Shown here one piece after another: positions 1 to 8,511 of a DNA stretch of 64,000 nucleotides. The notes below the pieces were generated by a model that did not search any database, was not told the origin of the DNA, and worked only from the letters and a program-made list of their open reading frames with translations. This stretch comes from Maribacter caenipelagi. GTDB lineage: Bacteria > Bacteroidota > Bacteroidia > Flavobacteriales > Flavobacteriaceae. The translations under genes and the position numbers were made by a program. Each line of letters opens with the position of its first letter. Within the stretch, counting starts at the first letter, position 1. The stretch is from positions 48,510 through 112,509 of the forward strand of contig NZ_SNZW01000019.1 in NCBI RefSeq assembly GCF_004364175.1. The letters are read 5' to 3'.

Positions 1-1575
1 TACAAAAGCATCGACGGCTGCTTCGTCCAGATTAGTATCGTTATCAATTCCATCCATGAAATCAGGGGGGATATTAGTTAGCGTAGCCCAATCTGTAGTA
101 GCTGCTGTTCCATCAGGTGGGAAATCTGCCCATTGAACAACTCCAGCAGTAGTTGTAATTAATACTTGGTCTTCGGTCAATATTCCAGGTGCAGGTTCGA
201 TTTTCGCAGGGGTAACCGCATCATCAAGGATTTTAATGGTCGTAACGGCATCGTCGGCAATACCGAGGTCTATCAAGTTGCCATTTCCGATCAAAGTTTC
301 ATCCGTATTGACATTGTGGGCTACAGGGTTTGCCCAAACAACGTTTGTACCATCAGTGGTAAGTATCTGTCCGTCTGTAGCACTTGCCTCTATTTTGGCA
401 GGAGTAACGTTATCATCAAGAATTTTGAGGGTCGTTACGGCACCAAGTGCTAAATCTATGGATCCTATAGTACCATTTAATATATCAGCTGATAGTATAG
501 TTTCATTTACAATATTTACTGTTTCTACTGAGTTGTTAGCAAGAATGTCATTGTTTACCGAATTATTTGCTAATTCTTCAGTATCAATAGCTTTAGGTGC
601 GACATCTAAAGTGTAAGGGTTAGCATTTGTTCCATCACCATTTCGTACAAGTGTACCATCTGTAGCATTTAAAACTTCATTTCCTACAATACCATCAACC
701 TCTGCAGCTGCAGCAGGTAAGGTAATTGTATTGCCATTACTTAAAGTTATTTCGCTTGTAGCAGGGTTAATACTTAAGGTTTGAAAATACGTTGATAAGT
801 CTATTGTATTCGGGTCATTCTCTATACTAAGAATATTGTTCGTAAGGTCTAATTGCTGATCATCAGAACCTATTAAAGCTCCTAAGCTAATGGTAGAAAC
901 TCCCGCTATGGTAGATCTGGCAATAGTTAACGTAGTATCTAATTTGTTGAACGTTAAATCGAAAAGTCCGTCTGAGTCTTCCCATTGTACAATTCCGTTT
1001 TCATCCGTTGTCAATACTTGTCCCGGTACAAAATTGGCAATATCTGCAGGGGCAATACTACCATCTCTAATTTCTTCTGATCCTACGGAGTTCTGTCTAA
1101 GTTCACTAGAACCTACAGATTCTGCAGCTAGTTTGTCTTGGGTAATAGAATTATCTTGAATGTCATCTGGCCCAATACCACCATCAATAATATTATCGCC
1201 CAAAATACTGTTTTTGGCAACTTCTAGATTATAACCTGCTGCAGATTCGGTAATTTCAATGGTACTTCTACCATTAATAATTGGATCGTTGGTGATGGTG
1301 AAATTTACGGCATCGCATAAATTTACCCACTGGGTGCCGTCGTAATAATTAATACACTCTGTATCGGTATTATAGACCATACCACCACGTTGTGGGGTAA
1401 TTGCTTCCATCTCTAGCGTAGTAACCCGTGTTATGACCAATACTTTAGAGGTACTTTCAAGCTCTAAAACCGATGAAGCGTCTATATTTTGTGGATTGTC
1501 TCCTATTTTAATTTGTGCGAATGCGGTAGGTACCGCTAGAACTGTAAATAAAATAAAGAAAATTATTGCTTTCAT
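1..1575 (-). CDS. Repeat-rich secreted surface protein, 3' end beyond window
   Basis: The frame is open from ATG at 1575 to base 1 (525 codons), so the C-terminus is missing. A signal peptide (about residues 1-20, ending FAQ) is followed by a flavobacterial opening: a stretch on IGDNPQNIDASSVLELES, then VYNTDTECINYYDGTQW. After that come low-complexity units rich in Asp, Asn, Ile and Thr, including the near repeat TLKILDDNVTPAKIEAS / TIKILDDAVTPAKIEP and short units such as EELANNSVNND. Such proteins are usually large, secreted, beta-repeat surface or adhesin-like proteins, but no catalytic domain is visible. Function is unknown. The three plus-strand open frames inside it are antisense shadows of the biased repeat composition. 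Confidence 0.85.
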   Translation of the reverse strand, partial: MKAIIFFILFTVLAVPTAFAQIKIGDNPQNIDASSVLELESTSKVLVITRVTTLEMEAITPQRGGMVYNTDTECINYYDGTQWVNLCDAVNFTITNDPIINGRSTIEITESAAGYNLEVAKNSILGDNIIDGGIGPDDIQDNSITQDKLAAESVGSSELRQNSVGSEEIRDGSIAPADIANFVPGQVLTTDENGIVQWEDSDGLFDLTFNKLDTTLTIARSTIAGVSTISLGALIGSDDQQLDLTNNILSIENDPNTIDLSTYFQTLSINPATSEITLSNGNTITLPAAAAEVDGIVGNEVLNATDGTLVRNGDGTNANPYTLDVAPKAIDTEELANNSVNNDILANNSVETVNIVNETILSADILNGTIGSIDLALGAVTTLKILDDNVTPAKIEASATDGQILTTDGTNVVWANPVAHNVNTDETLIGNGNLIDLGIADDAVTTIKILDDAVTPAKIEPAPGILTEDQVLITTTAGVVQWADFPPDGTAATTDWATLTNIPPDFMDGIDNDTNLDEAAVDAFV

Positions 1576-1609
1576 ACTTAGTGTCTTATGACGAGAAAAT
1601 AGTGATAAA

Positions 1610-1617
1610 CAAAAATA
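1610..1617 (-). promoter_or_regulatory. -7 promoter element (TATTTTTG) for the surface protein
   Basis: On the minus strand this matches the Bacteroidota -7 consensus TAnnTTTG, 34 bases before the ATG at 1575. No convincing -33 TTG is seen at the usual distance. The rest of the 1576-1868 gap is AT-rich with no gene. Confidence 0.5.
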
Positions 1618-1868
1618 GAATTATCTTCTTAATCCGCTTTATTTATAAGTTGAAATAATAGGGTAATAGGTTAAAGAACATCTAATGTCGTTGAATGGGG
1701 TTGTTTTTACTTGGCAATTCAGAATTTGGTAGCTGTAGAAAATAGGGTCTGCTATGAAGAAATTAACAAAAGTTTATTGACGGGTTTTTTTTTATGAAGA
1801 TTACAAATCTTTTCTTTATCTTTTGAATGCCCTATGCTAAGGGTATTATCAGTTTTAATATACACTAA

Positions 1869-2612
1869 ATGACCAAAAAATTACTTTTCTTACTTGTATT
1901 ATTTACAGCAATATCGGGCTTTTCGCAAGATGATGCTAGGCAACCTCTAAGCGGTTCGGTAATCTATATGAACATTGGTGTGCCCAATGAAAATGTGATC
2001 AACGCAACTTCTGAACGGGCTACAATTACCAATGATCAAGGTTTGTTTAGAATTAATGTAAAGGTGGGTGACCAAATTGTTTTTACTGCCGTTAACTACA
2101 ATATAAAAGTGGTAACGATTACCGAAGAAATTTTAGCCAACAATCGTTTGGTGGTAGAGGTCAACGAAAAAGTGACGGAGTTAGACGAGGTAGTTATTAC
2201 ACCAGAACAACAAGAGCGTTTTCTAGAGGTGAAGAACCAAGAATTTAAGGAATACGAATACGAAATTGATCGTGGTACAGAAGTGGAAAATATAGCTATG
2301 TCTGAGGCGGATAGAGGTATGCAAGACGGCTTAAATTTCGTGAATATTTTTAGGGCTATTTTCAAAGCTCAAAATGAAGCCGTAGAAGAAGGACCAAAAT
2401 TAAAAGTTAGCGAAGTACTACGTCAGGTTTACGATGATTCTTTCTTTGTGGTAGATCTTCATATACCTCAAGATAAGATAAATGAGTTTTTGTACTACTG
2501 TGATGATAAAATGCCTACTAAATCGCTACTTAAAAAAGAAAATGAGTTTCAGTTGATCGATGCTTTGGTCAATAATAGTAAATCGTTTCTTAAAGATTTA
2601 AATGGGGAGTAG
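1869..2612 (+). CDS. Secreted CarboxypepD_reg-like domain protein (paralog 1)
   Basis: 247 residues. The signal peptide is residues 1-19 (ends GFSQ). Residues about 25-110 form a carboxypeptidase-regulatory-like beta-sandwich, the fold found at the N-terminus of SusC/TonB receptors; it ends with the phrase TELDEVVIT, typical just before a TonB plug, but no plug or barrel follows. The C-terminal part is charged and ends with the motif IPQDKINEFLYYCD. It is a paralog of the next gene, which overlaps it by 11 bases in another frame, so the two are probably co-translated. Likely periplasmic or surface-exposed; the molecular role is unknown. Confidence 0.85.
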   Translation: MTKKLLFLLVLFTAISGFSQDDARQPLSGSVIYMNIGVPNENVINATSERATITNDQGLFRINVKVGDQIVFTAVNYNIKVVTITEEILANNRLVVEVNEKVTELDEVVITPEQQERFLEVKNQEFKEYEYEIDRGTEVENIAMSEADRGMQDGLNFVNIFRAIFKAQNEAVEEGPKLKVSEVLRQVYDDSFFVVDLHIPQDKINEFLYYCDDKMPTKSLLKKENEFQLIDALVNNSKSFLKDLNGE

Positions 2613-3375
2613 ACTCCTTGTATTTTTTCTTTTTTATAGCGCATTGGTTGTCGCGCAAATAGGTGATTCTAAAAGATTAGAGGGTAGGGTATATAGTGAT
2701 GATGGAGACGTTGCTGCAACACATGTACTTAATTTAACATCACAAAGAGCCACTATTACAGACGAATACGGGTATTTTGCTATTGATGTTAAGCTATTTG
2801 ATACTTTAGAGTTCTCTGCCGTTCAGTATAAAAAGAAAATTGTAGTAGTCAGTTCGGCTATTTTTGAAAGTAAGCTAATCTCTGTAGGGCTAGAAGATGC
2901 CTTGACCGAATTAGATGAAGTAACCGTAACACCCTATAACCTTAGCGGTAATTTATTGACCGATCTAACTACCTTAGATTTAGATCCTATAGTTACGGCA
3001 TCTACATTGGGGCTACCAAATGCTTATGTAAAAATACCGACCAAGGCAGAACGAGAACTTAAGGCGGCCACTGGTAACCCTATTATGAGTTTTGATCCCT
3101 TAATAAATGCAATTTCAGGGCGTACTAAAATGTTAAAAAAACGTGTAGAGCGAAATAAACTTTACGATAGAACAGAACGGGTAAGAGCGTTTTATGCCGA
3201 TAGTGTTTATGTAAAACAACTATTTATCCCTAAAGATAAAATAGACGATTTTCTATATTACTGCGAGGTAGATCCAAGATTTCAACAGGTGGTCGATACC
3301 CATAGCGAATTGGAAATTTGGGAGTACCTACGAAAGAAAAGTTTACTATACAGAGAGAATAACTTTTTAGACTAA
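2602..3375 (+). CDS. Secreted CarboxypepD_reg-like domain protein (paralog 2)
   Basis: 257 residues. The signal peptide is about residues 1-18 (ALVVAQ). It shares the layout of the upstream protein: a regulatory-like sandwich with the SQRATITDEYGYF stretch (SERATITNDQGLF in the partner), the ELDEV phrase, a variable middle, and the C-terminal motif IPKDKIDDFLYYCE. The clear but diverged similarity suggests an old tandem duplication. The start codon lies inside the end of paralog 1, so expression is probably coupled. Function is unknown; secretion and the domain are clear. Confidence 0.85.
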   Translation: MGSRLLVFFLFYSALVVAQIGDSKRLEGRVYSDDGDVAATHVLNLTSQRATITDEYGYFAIDVKLFDTLEFSAVQYKKKIVVVSSAIFESKLISVGLEDALTELDEVTVTPYNLSGNLLTDLTTLDLDPIVTASTLGLPNAYVKIPTKAERELKAATGNPIMSFDPLINAISGRTKMLKKRVERNKLYDRTERVRAFYADSVYVKQLFIPKDKIDDFLYYCEVDPRFQQVVDTHSELEIWEYLRKKSLLYRENNFLD

Positions 3376-3381
3376 GCACTA

Positions 3382-3389
3382 TATCTTTG
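3382..3389 (+). promoter_or_regulatory. -7 promoter element (TATCTTTG) for the DUF6702 gene
   Basis: Exact match to TAnnTTTG, 37 bases before the ATG at 3427. A start site just after the box would exclude longer start choices such as 3394, which lies only 4 bases beyond it and would put extra residues in front of the signal peptide. Confidence 0.5.
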
Positions 3390-3426
3390 GCATATGGTTT
3401 GTACAGATGTTATAAAACAATACAAT

Positions 3427-3933
3427 ATGAAACTTGTTAGAACAGCATTCTTGTTGTTGATACTTCCTCTTTTTGCTTTTGCAGGAGCACATAAATTTTA
3501 CATCAGTGTTACCAATGTAGATTATTCAGAGAAAGATCAAGCCGTGCAGATAATTACGCGTGTTTTTATCGATGATATGAATGCGGTATTAAAAGAACGA
3601 TATGAATTTTCTTCTTCATTGGGTACAGATAAAGAATCATCGGTAGATAAGGAGTATTTAGAAAGATACTTGCGCACTAAATTTTTGGTAGAGATAAATG
3701 GCGAAACTACGAAGTACGATTTCATCGGTCATAAATACGATTCAGATATGGTCATCTGTTATTTAGAGGTGCCAAATATTCCTATTGAAACTTTAAAACA
3801 GATTGGTATTACCAATGAGGTGCTTACAGATATATATGATGATCAGCAGAATGTGGTACATATGAAGGCAAAAGGGAAGAAAAAGAGCCATGTACTTGTA
3901 AAATCACGTATTAAAGGAATGTTAAATTTGTAA
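3427..3933 (+). CDS. DUF6702 family secreted protein
   Basis: 168 residues from ATG 3427, chosen because it begins MKLVRTAFLLLILPLFAFAG, a clean signal peptide; an upstream in-frame ATG (3394) would add 11 polar residues before it. The mature part starts HKFYISVTNVDYSEKDQAV and continues with a beta-rich fold resembling the small DUF6702 family, which in Flavobacteriaceae commonly sits beside an M1 peptidase, as here. Probably periplasmic. No catalytic residues are evident. The role is unknown, possibly accessory to the peptidase. Confidence 0.8.
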   Translation: MKLVRTAFLLLILPLFAFAGAHKFYISVTNVDYSEKDQAVQIITRVFIDDMNAVLKERYEFSSSLGTDKESSVDKEYLERYLRTKFLVEINGETTKYDFIGHKYDSDMVICYLEVPNIPIETLKQIGITNEVLTDIYDDQQNVVHMKAKGKKKSHVLVKSRIKGMLNL

Positions 3934-3990
3934 CATATATTAAGATATCGCTATAAAAACTTTAATTTTCCGACACTAAATAACTATGAA

Positions 3991-6303
3991 ATGATAAGAG
4001 TAAAGTACGCATTTGCGTCTATTTTATTCCTTTTCGCCGCAGTATCTTTTGCACAAGAGGCTGTAACAAAAGAAAAGGAGCCTGGGCACTACAACCAGAG
4101 CAAGTTCAAACAATTATACGAGGAGTTCGCTACGCCGAACACCTACAGGTCGGCATCAGGTGCTCCTGGTCCTGATTATTATCAGCAACAGGCAGATTAT
4201 GTAATGGATATTCGTTTAGATGACAAGAACGCTAAAATATTCGGTACAGAAACCATTACCTATACCAATAATTCTCCCGATGATTTAGAGTACTTATGGG
4301 TGCAGTTAGATCAGAACATTAGAACAAAAGATTCAAAAGCGGCCTTAAAGAATGGCAGTGGTATTCCACTTGGCGATTCACCTGAGAAATTTGTCGGTAA
4401 TTATATGACCGAGTCTTTCGATGGCGGTTTTAATATCGATTACGTAAAAGATAACTCAGGTAAAGCATTACCATATACAGTGAACTTCACCATGATGCGT
4501 GTAGATTTACCGACACCGCTTAAAAGTGGAGATAAGTTTTCTTTTGATATCAAATGGGACTATAACATACCTGATCATACGGTAAACAGAGCAAGATCCG
4601 GATTCGAGTATTTTGAGGAAGATGGAAACAGAGCGTATGTAATTGCTCAGTTTTTTCCAAGAATGGCAGTTTATAATGATGTAGAAGGATGGCAGAACCA
4701 CCAGTTTTGGGGTAATGGCGAGTTTGCATTGCCATTTGGTAATTATGAAGTGAATATTACGGTACCTGCGGATCATATTTTAGATGGTACAGGTGTACTT
4801 CAAAATAGAAAAGAAGTATACACCAAAGCAATGATGAGTCGTTATGAGCAGGCAAAGAAGTCGTATGACAAACCTGTTATAATAGTAACTCAGGCAGAGG
4901 CAGAAGCAGCTGAAAAAGGATTCTCTGATAAGACAAAAACATGGAAGCTTAAGGCGGAAAATGTTCGTGATTTCGGTTTCGCAACATCAAGAAAGTTCAT
5001 TTGGGACATGCAAGCGGTTAGGCTAGGTAACAGAGATGTAATGGCGGTATCTATGTACCCTAAAGAAGGTAACCCGTTGTGGGAAGAGTATTCTACCAAG
5101 GCGGTCGCACTTACGTTGAAATCATATTCATCTCATACATTTGACTACCCTTACCCTAAAGCAATATCTGTACATGCTAAAAATCAGGGTATGGAGTACC
5201 CAATGATCTGCTGGAACTACGGTAGACCAAATAAAGATGGTACCTATTCTGATAGAACTAAATACGGAATGATCAGTGTAATTATTCACGAAGTAGGTCA
5301 TAACTTTTTTCCAATGATCGTAAACTCAGACGAACGTCAATGGGGATGGATGGATGAAGGTTTAGATACGTTCATGCAATACATGGCAGAGCAAGAATTC
5401 GGTGAAACTTATCCAGAAGCAATTGCACCAAATGCTAAATACCCATCTAGAAGAGGCGATCCTGCGAAGATCGTACCTTATATGAGCGGAGATCAAAGTA
5501 CAATTTCTCCGATTATGTCTAATCCAGAGAATGTATATCAACTAGGTCCGAATGCATACGGTAAACCGGCAACAGCTTTGAATATATTGAGAGAAACTGT
5601 TATGGGGCGTGAGTTGTTCGACCATGCATTTAAAACCTATGCTCAACGTTGGAAATTTAAGCATCCTACACCAGAAGATTTCTTTAGAACAATGGAAGAT
5701 GCTTCTGCTGTTGATTTAGATTGGTACTGGAGAGGTTGGTTCTATACAACTGATTATGTAGATATGGCCGTTAAGGATATTAAAAAGTATTACGTAAGCG
5801 ATACGCCGAATAAAAAAATGAAAGCGTATTTGGCTGAGCGTGGTATTCCAGAATCTAATTTAAGACCAATGGTTTATTTAGAGGAGTATGATGATTCAGG
5901 TATGATAGCTCCTGAATTAAAGGATAATTTACCATCAGAAACTTCAAAAACTTTAAAAGAATTTATGATGGATAACATGACCGCGGCAGAAAGAGCAGCG
6001 GTTAAAGAACCAAAGTATTTTTACGAAGTAACATATAACAGTCCGGGTGGTTTACCAATGCCATTGATTGTAGAATATACATATGCAGATGGTTCTGTAG
6101 AGAATGTAACCTACCCTCCAGAAATTTGGAGAAAGAATAGCAAAGAAGTAAGTATGGTAATTTCATCTACTTCTGAGCTAAAAGGTGTAAACATAGATCC
6201 TAAAATGGAAACGGCAGATATTGACACCACAAACAATAGCTGGCCGAAGAAAGAGCAAGAGAGCGATTTCGATAAAATGAAAGAAGGAATTAAAGGAAAA
6301 TAA
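3991..6303 (+). CDS. M1 family (gluzincin) zinc metallopeptidase, secreted
   Basis: 770 residues with a signal peptide (about 1-21, ending SFAQ). The zinc site is visible: HEVGH at residues 433-437, and the third ligand Glu456 in WMDEG, 18 residues after the last His, as in gluzincins. The substrate-binding GAMEN-like segment appears as GMEYP upstream. The N-terminal domain is a beta-saddle as in aminopeptidase N/LTA4 hydrolase. It likely acts in the periplasm or at the surface on oligopeptides. It follows DUF6702 and precedes a terminator and TatA. The exact specificity cannot be told. Confidence 0.92.
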   Translation: MIRVKYAFASILFLFAAVSFAQEAVTKEKEPGHYNQSKFKQLYEEFATPNTYRSASGAPGPDYYQQQADYVMDIRLDDKNAKIFGTETITYTNNSPDDLEYLWVQLDQNIRTKDSKAALKNGSGIPLGDSPEKFVGNYMTESFDGGFNIDYVKDNSGKALPYTVNFTMMRVDLPTPLKSGDKFSFDIKWDYNIPDHTVNRARSGFEYFEEDGNRAYVIAQFFPRMAVYNDVEGWQNHQFWGNGEFALPFGNYEVNITVPADHILDGTGVLQNRKEVYTKAMMSRYEQAKKSYDKPVIIVTQAEAEAAEKGFSDKTKTWKLKAENVRDFGFATSRKFIWDMQAVRLGNRDVMAVSMYPKEGNPLWEEYSTKAVALTLKSYSSHTFDYPYPKAISVHAKNQGMEYPMICWNYGRPNKDGTYSDRTKYGMISVIIHEVGHNFFPMIVNSDERQWGWMDEGLDTFMQYMAEQEFGETYPEAIAPNAKYPSRRGDPAKIVPYMSGDQSTISPIMSNPENVYQLGPNAYGKPATALNILRETVMGRELFDHAFKTYAQRWKFKHPTPEDFFRTMEDASAVDLDWYWRGWFYTTDYVDMAVKDIKKYYVSDTPNKKMKAYLAERGIPESNLRPMVYLEEYDDSGMIAPELKDNLPSETSKTLKEFMMDNMTAAERAAVKEPKYFYEVTYNSPGGLPMPLIVEYTYADGSVENVTYPPEIWRKNSKEVSMVISSTSELKGVNIDPKMETADIDTTNNSWPKKEQESDFDKMKEGIKGK

Positions 6304-6323
6304 TTAATAAAATAATTATTGTT

Positions 6324-6351
6324 AAAAGCCTCGTATAACTACGGGGCTTTT
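6324..6351 (+). terminator. Rho-independent terminator after the M1 peptidase
   Basis: 12-bp stem (AAAAGCCTCGTA paired with TACGGGGCTTTT, one G-U) with a 4-base loop, continuing into T's. It lies between the peptidase stop and tatA, so tatA needs its own promoter. Confidence 0.85.
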
Positions 6352-6375
6352 TTAATTTTGGATACTAAACTTGTT

Positions 6376-6383
6376 TATATTTG
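6376..6383 (+). promoter_or_regulatory. -7 promoter element (TATATTTG) for tatA
   Basis: Exact TAnnTTTG match, downstream of a terminator and ending only 4 bases before the tatA ATG at 6388. If used, the transcript would be leaderless or nearly so. It also argues against any start codon further upstream. Confidence 0.55.
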
Positions 6384-6387
6384 TAGT

Positions 6388-6726
6388 ATGATTGCTATGT
6401 ATTCATTATTTATTAGTGGCGCAGAAATATTCTTCATTATGTTTATAGTAGTGATGGTCTTTGGCGCCGACAAAATTCCTGATATTGCTAAGGGGTTGGG
6501 TAAAGGTATGCGTCAACTTAAAGATGCTACCGAAGATATTAAACAAGAAATTCAGAAGAGTGCAGACAAGCAGGGTATTGATACTAGTTTTGTTACCGAT
6601 ATTAAGAAAGATATCGATGATATGAAAAAAGATATTAGCTCGGGCTTAGGTAGTGATGTTAAGAAACAAATTACCGATGTCAGCAAAAACATCAACGATG
6701 TAACAGGTAGTATCAAGAGAAAGTAA
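6388..6726 (+). CDS. tatA: Twin-arginine translocase subunit TatA/B-like
   Basis: 112 residues. One N-terminal membrane helix (SLFISGAEIFFIMFIVVMVF), then the hallmark FGADKIPDIAKGLGKGMRQLK hinge and amphipathic region, then a charged tail. This is the TatA/Hcf106 family, which with TatC exports folded proteins. Start 6388 was chosen because it puts the helix at the N-terminus and lies after the terminator and -7 box; the longer frame from 6319 would begin inside the terminator. The tail holds heptad-like KKDIDD/KKDISS segments. No tatC is in the window. Four bases... the next gene starts 6 bases after its stop. Confidence 0.9.
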   Translation: MIAMYSLFISGAEIFFIMFIVVMVFGADKIPDIAKGLGKGMRQLKDATEDIKQEIQKSADKQGIDTSFVTDIKKDIDDMKKDISSGLGSDVKKQITDVSKNINDVTGSIKRK

Positions 6727-6732
6727 TCTTCT

Positions 6733-7308
6733 ATGTTAGATAAGATTTTACAATGGGATCGAGATGCCTTTGTCTATCTTAACAGTCTTGGTATTGAGCA
6801 GTACGATGTCTTTTGGTCTACGGTCACCAAATTTCCACCCTGGCTTCCCTTATTTGCATTTATAATAATTCTATTCTTTGTTAAGTTTCCGAAACGCGAA
6901 GCTACAGCTATGATTTTGACCTTATTGGTCATGGTCGTATTTGTGGCTACAGTAACAGATTTGACCAAAAATGTGGTTGCCAGGTTAAGACCAAATAATG
7001 ACGAAGAATTAAATACTTTGATTCGTATTTTAAGAAGTCCGTCAGGCTACAGTTTTTTCTCAGGTCACGCTTCATCATCCTTTTCTGTCATAACCATAAC
7101 GGTTCTTTTTTTAAGACGAAAATTTAAATGGGTCTACCTATTTTATATCTGGCCTATATTATTTGCAATGAGTAGAGTGTACGTAGGTGTACATTTTCCA
7201 ATCGATTTAATCGTTGGTGCGTTGGTAGGTATTATATCGGCTTGGTTGTTCTATAGATTGTACGGGGTACTTATTTCACCCTACTTAAGGTCAGACCGTC
7301 GCGTATAG
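6733..7308 (+). CDS. PAP2 family membrane phosphatase
   Basis: 191 residues with about five membrane helices. All three acid-phosphatase signatures are visible: KX6RP (KNVVARLRP), the SGH motif (FFSGHASSS) and SRX5HX3D (SRVYVGVHFPID). The family dephosphorylates lipid phosphates such as undecaprenyl pyrophosphate, phosphatidate or phosphatidylglycerophosphate; the exact substrate is not readable. It starts 6 bases after tatA, so the two are probably co-transcribed. Its 3' end overlaps the convergent methyltransferase gene by 38 bases. Confidence 0.92.
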   Translation: MLDKILQWDRDAFVYLNSLGIEQYDVFWSTVTKFPPWLPLFAFIIILFFVKFPKREATAMILTLLVMVVFVATVTDLTKNVVARLRPNNDEELNTLIRILRSPSGYSFFSGHASSSFSVITITVLFLRRKFKWVYLFYIWPILFAMSRVYVGVHFPIDLIVGALVGIISAWLFYRLYGVLISPYLRSDRRV

Positions 7309-7912
7309 GTAGCAATACCGTTTCTAAAAGCGGGTGTTCACTTAGTTTTTTATTGTAATCTAATAATACTTTAGTAGTAACATCTTTAGGGTCTAAAGGC
7401 TCGACCACTTTACCCGACCATAATACATTATCAGAAAGTATAACAGAACCAGACTTGGTTTTTGGTAAAACAGCTTCTAAGTATTTGTTATACTGTTTTT
7501 TTTCGGCATCAATAAAAATAAGGTCGAAAGTAATATCCATTTTAGGGATAATATCCAGTGCATTGCCCACATGCTGAATAATCTGAGAACCGTAATTACT
7601 TCGATCAAAAAAGGAGCGCTGAATCTGTTCTAGTTCTGCATTGACATCTATGGTATGCAATTGTCCGTTTTTAGGTAAACCTTCGGCAAGGCATAAGGCA
7701 GAATACCCGGTGTAGGTACCGATTTCAAGAATATTGGTCGGATTTATCAATTTAGAAAGCAAACTTAAAACACGACCCTGAAAATGCCCGGTAAGCATGC
7801 GTGGTTGTATGACTTTTAAGTGCGTTTCGCGCGTAAGCTCTTGTAATAATTTAGGTTCAGCTTGTGAATTATCGGCTAAATAGCTTTCTAAAAGAGGTGA
7901 TAAAAAATGCAT
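7271..7912 (-). CDS. Class I SAM-dependent O-methyltransferase (CCoAOMT-like)
   Basis: 213 residues, the normal length for the bacterial caffeoyl-CoA O-methyltransferase-like family. The SAM-binding motif I is ILEIGTYTGYSALCLAEGLP; LIFIDAEKKQYNKYLE is the metal- and substrate-side motif; VILSDNVLWSGKV is the second metal motif. It methylates small catechol-like hydroxyls in known cases, but the substrate here is unknown. The gene converges on the PAP2 phosphatase with a 38-base 3' overlap. It has its own -7 element. Confidence 0.9.
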   Translation of the reverse strand: MHFLSPLLESYLADNSQAEPKLLQELTRETHLKVIQPRMLTGHFQGRVLSLLSKLINPTNILEIGTYTGYSALCLAEGLPKNGQLHTIDVNAELEQIQRSFFDRSNYGSQIIQHVGNALDIIPKMDITFDLIFIDAEKKQYNKYLEAVLPKTKSGSVILSDNVLWSGKVVEPLDPKDVTTKVLLDYNKKLSEHPLLETVLLPIRDGLTLSRVK

Positions 7913-7925
7913 GTGTTTCTTTTTG

Positions 7926-7933
7926 CAAAAATA
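7926..7933 (-). promoter_or_regulatory. -7 promoter element (TATTTTTG) for the O-methyltransferase
   Basis: Exact TAnnTTTG on the minus strand, 13 bases before the ATG at 7912. Confidence 0.5.
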
Positions 7934-7975
7934 GGGTTTTAAGCCTTAATTTAATGAACTGAAAAGAGTAGAGCG

Positions 7976-8446
7976 ATGAATAATGAAATTACGATAAGAG
8001 AAGCGGTAAAAAGTGATATACCTGTATTGTTGCAATATGAACAAGAGGTAGTGAAAGCAGAACGACCGATGGACCCGACCATTAGAAATAGCGGAGTAAA
8101 ATATTACGATTTAGATGCTTTGATGGATAACCCTAGAGCAACTGTTATGGTTGCTTGTGATGGCGATAAAATTGTTGCGACCGGCTATGCCTTAGAAAAA
8201 CTGGCAAGAACCTACTTGGATCATGAGACTTTTGCCTATTTAGGTTTTATGTACACAGATCCCGAATATAGAGGCAAGGGTATAAATGGTAAAATTGTAA
8301 GTGCTTTGCAAGATTGGTCTACAAACGCTGGTTTAATTGAAATTCGATTGCACGTATATACTGAAAACGAGCCTGCCATAAGAGCTTACGAGAAAAAAGG
8401 GTTTAAAAGACATATGATAGAAATGCGTTTAAGAACAGAATCGTAA
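7976..8446 (+). CDS. GNAT family N-acetyltransferase
   Basis: 156 residues, one GNAT domain. The core is GFMYTDPEYRGKGINGKIV, where the RGKG loop holds the acetyl-CoA pyrophosphate, followed by ARTYL/IRLHVYTENEPAIRAYEKKGF, the classical C-terminal motif. It transfers an acetyl group to an amine; no substrate can be inferred. Divergent from the methyltransferase, and 65 bases upstream of kynU, which has its own -7 box. Confidence 0.9.
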   Translation: MNNEITIREAVKSDIPVLLQYEQEVVKAERPMDPTIRNSGVKYYDLDALMDNPRATVMVACDGDKIVATGYALEKLARTYLDHETFAYLGFMYTDPEYRGKGINGKIVSALQDWSTNAGLIEIRLHVYTENEPAIRAYEKKGFKRHMIEMRLRTES

Positions 8447-8490
8447 TACCCATTTATTGAATAGAGTCTATAGTTTTATAGGCATATGAT

Positions 8491-8498
8491 TACTTTTG
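8491..8498 (+). promoter_or_regulatory. -7 promoter element (TACTTTTG) for kynU
   Basis: Exact TAnnTTTG, 13 bases before the kynU ATG at 8512. The predicted leader is very short. Confidence 0.5.
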
Positions 8499-8511
8499 TA
8501 CAAAATTAGCT

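Noticed and set aside
166-1159. Three open frames on the plus strand (166-453, 236-616, 890-1159)
   Set aside because: They lie antisense to the continuous minus-strand repeat protein, have no domain or signal, and arise from its biased codon use.
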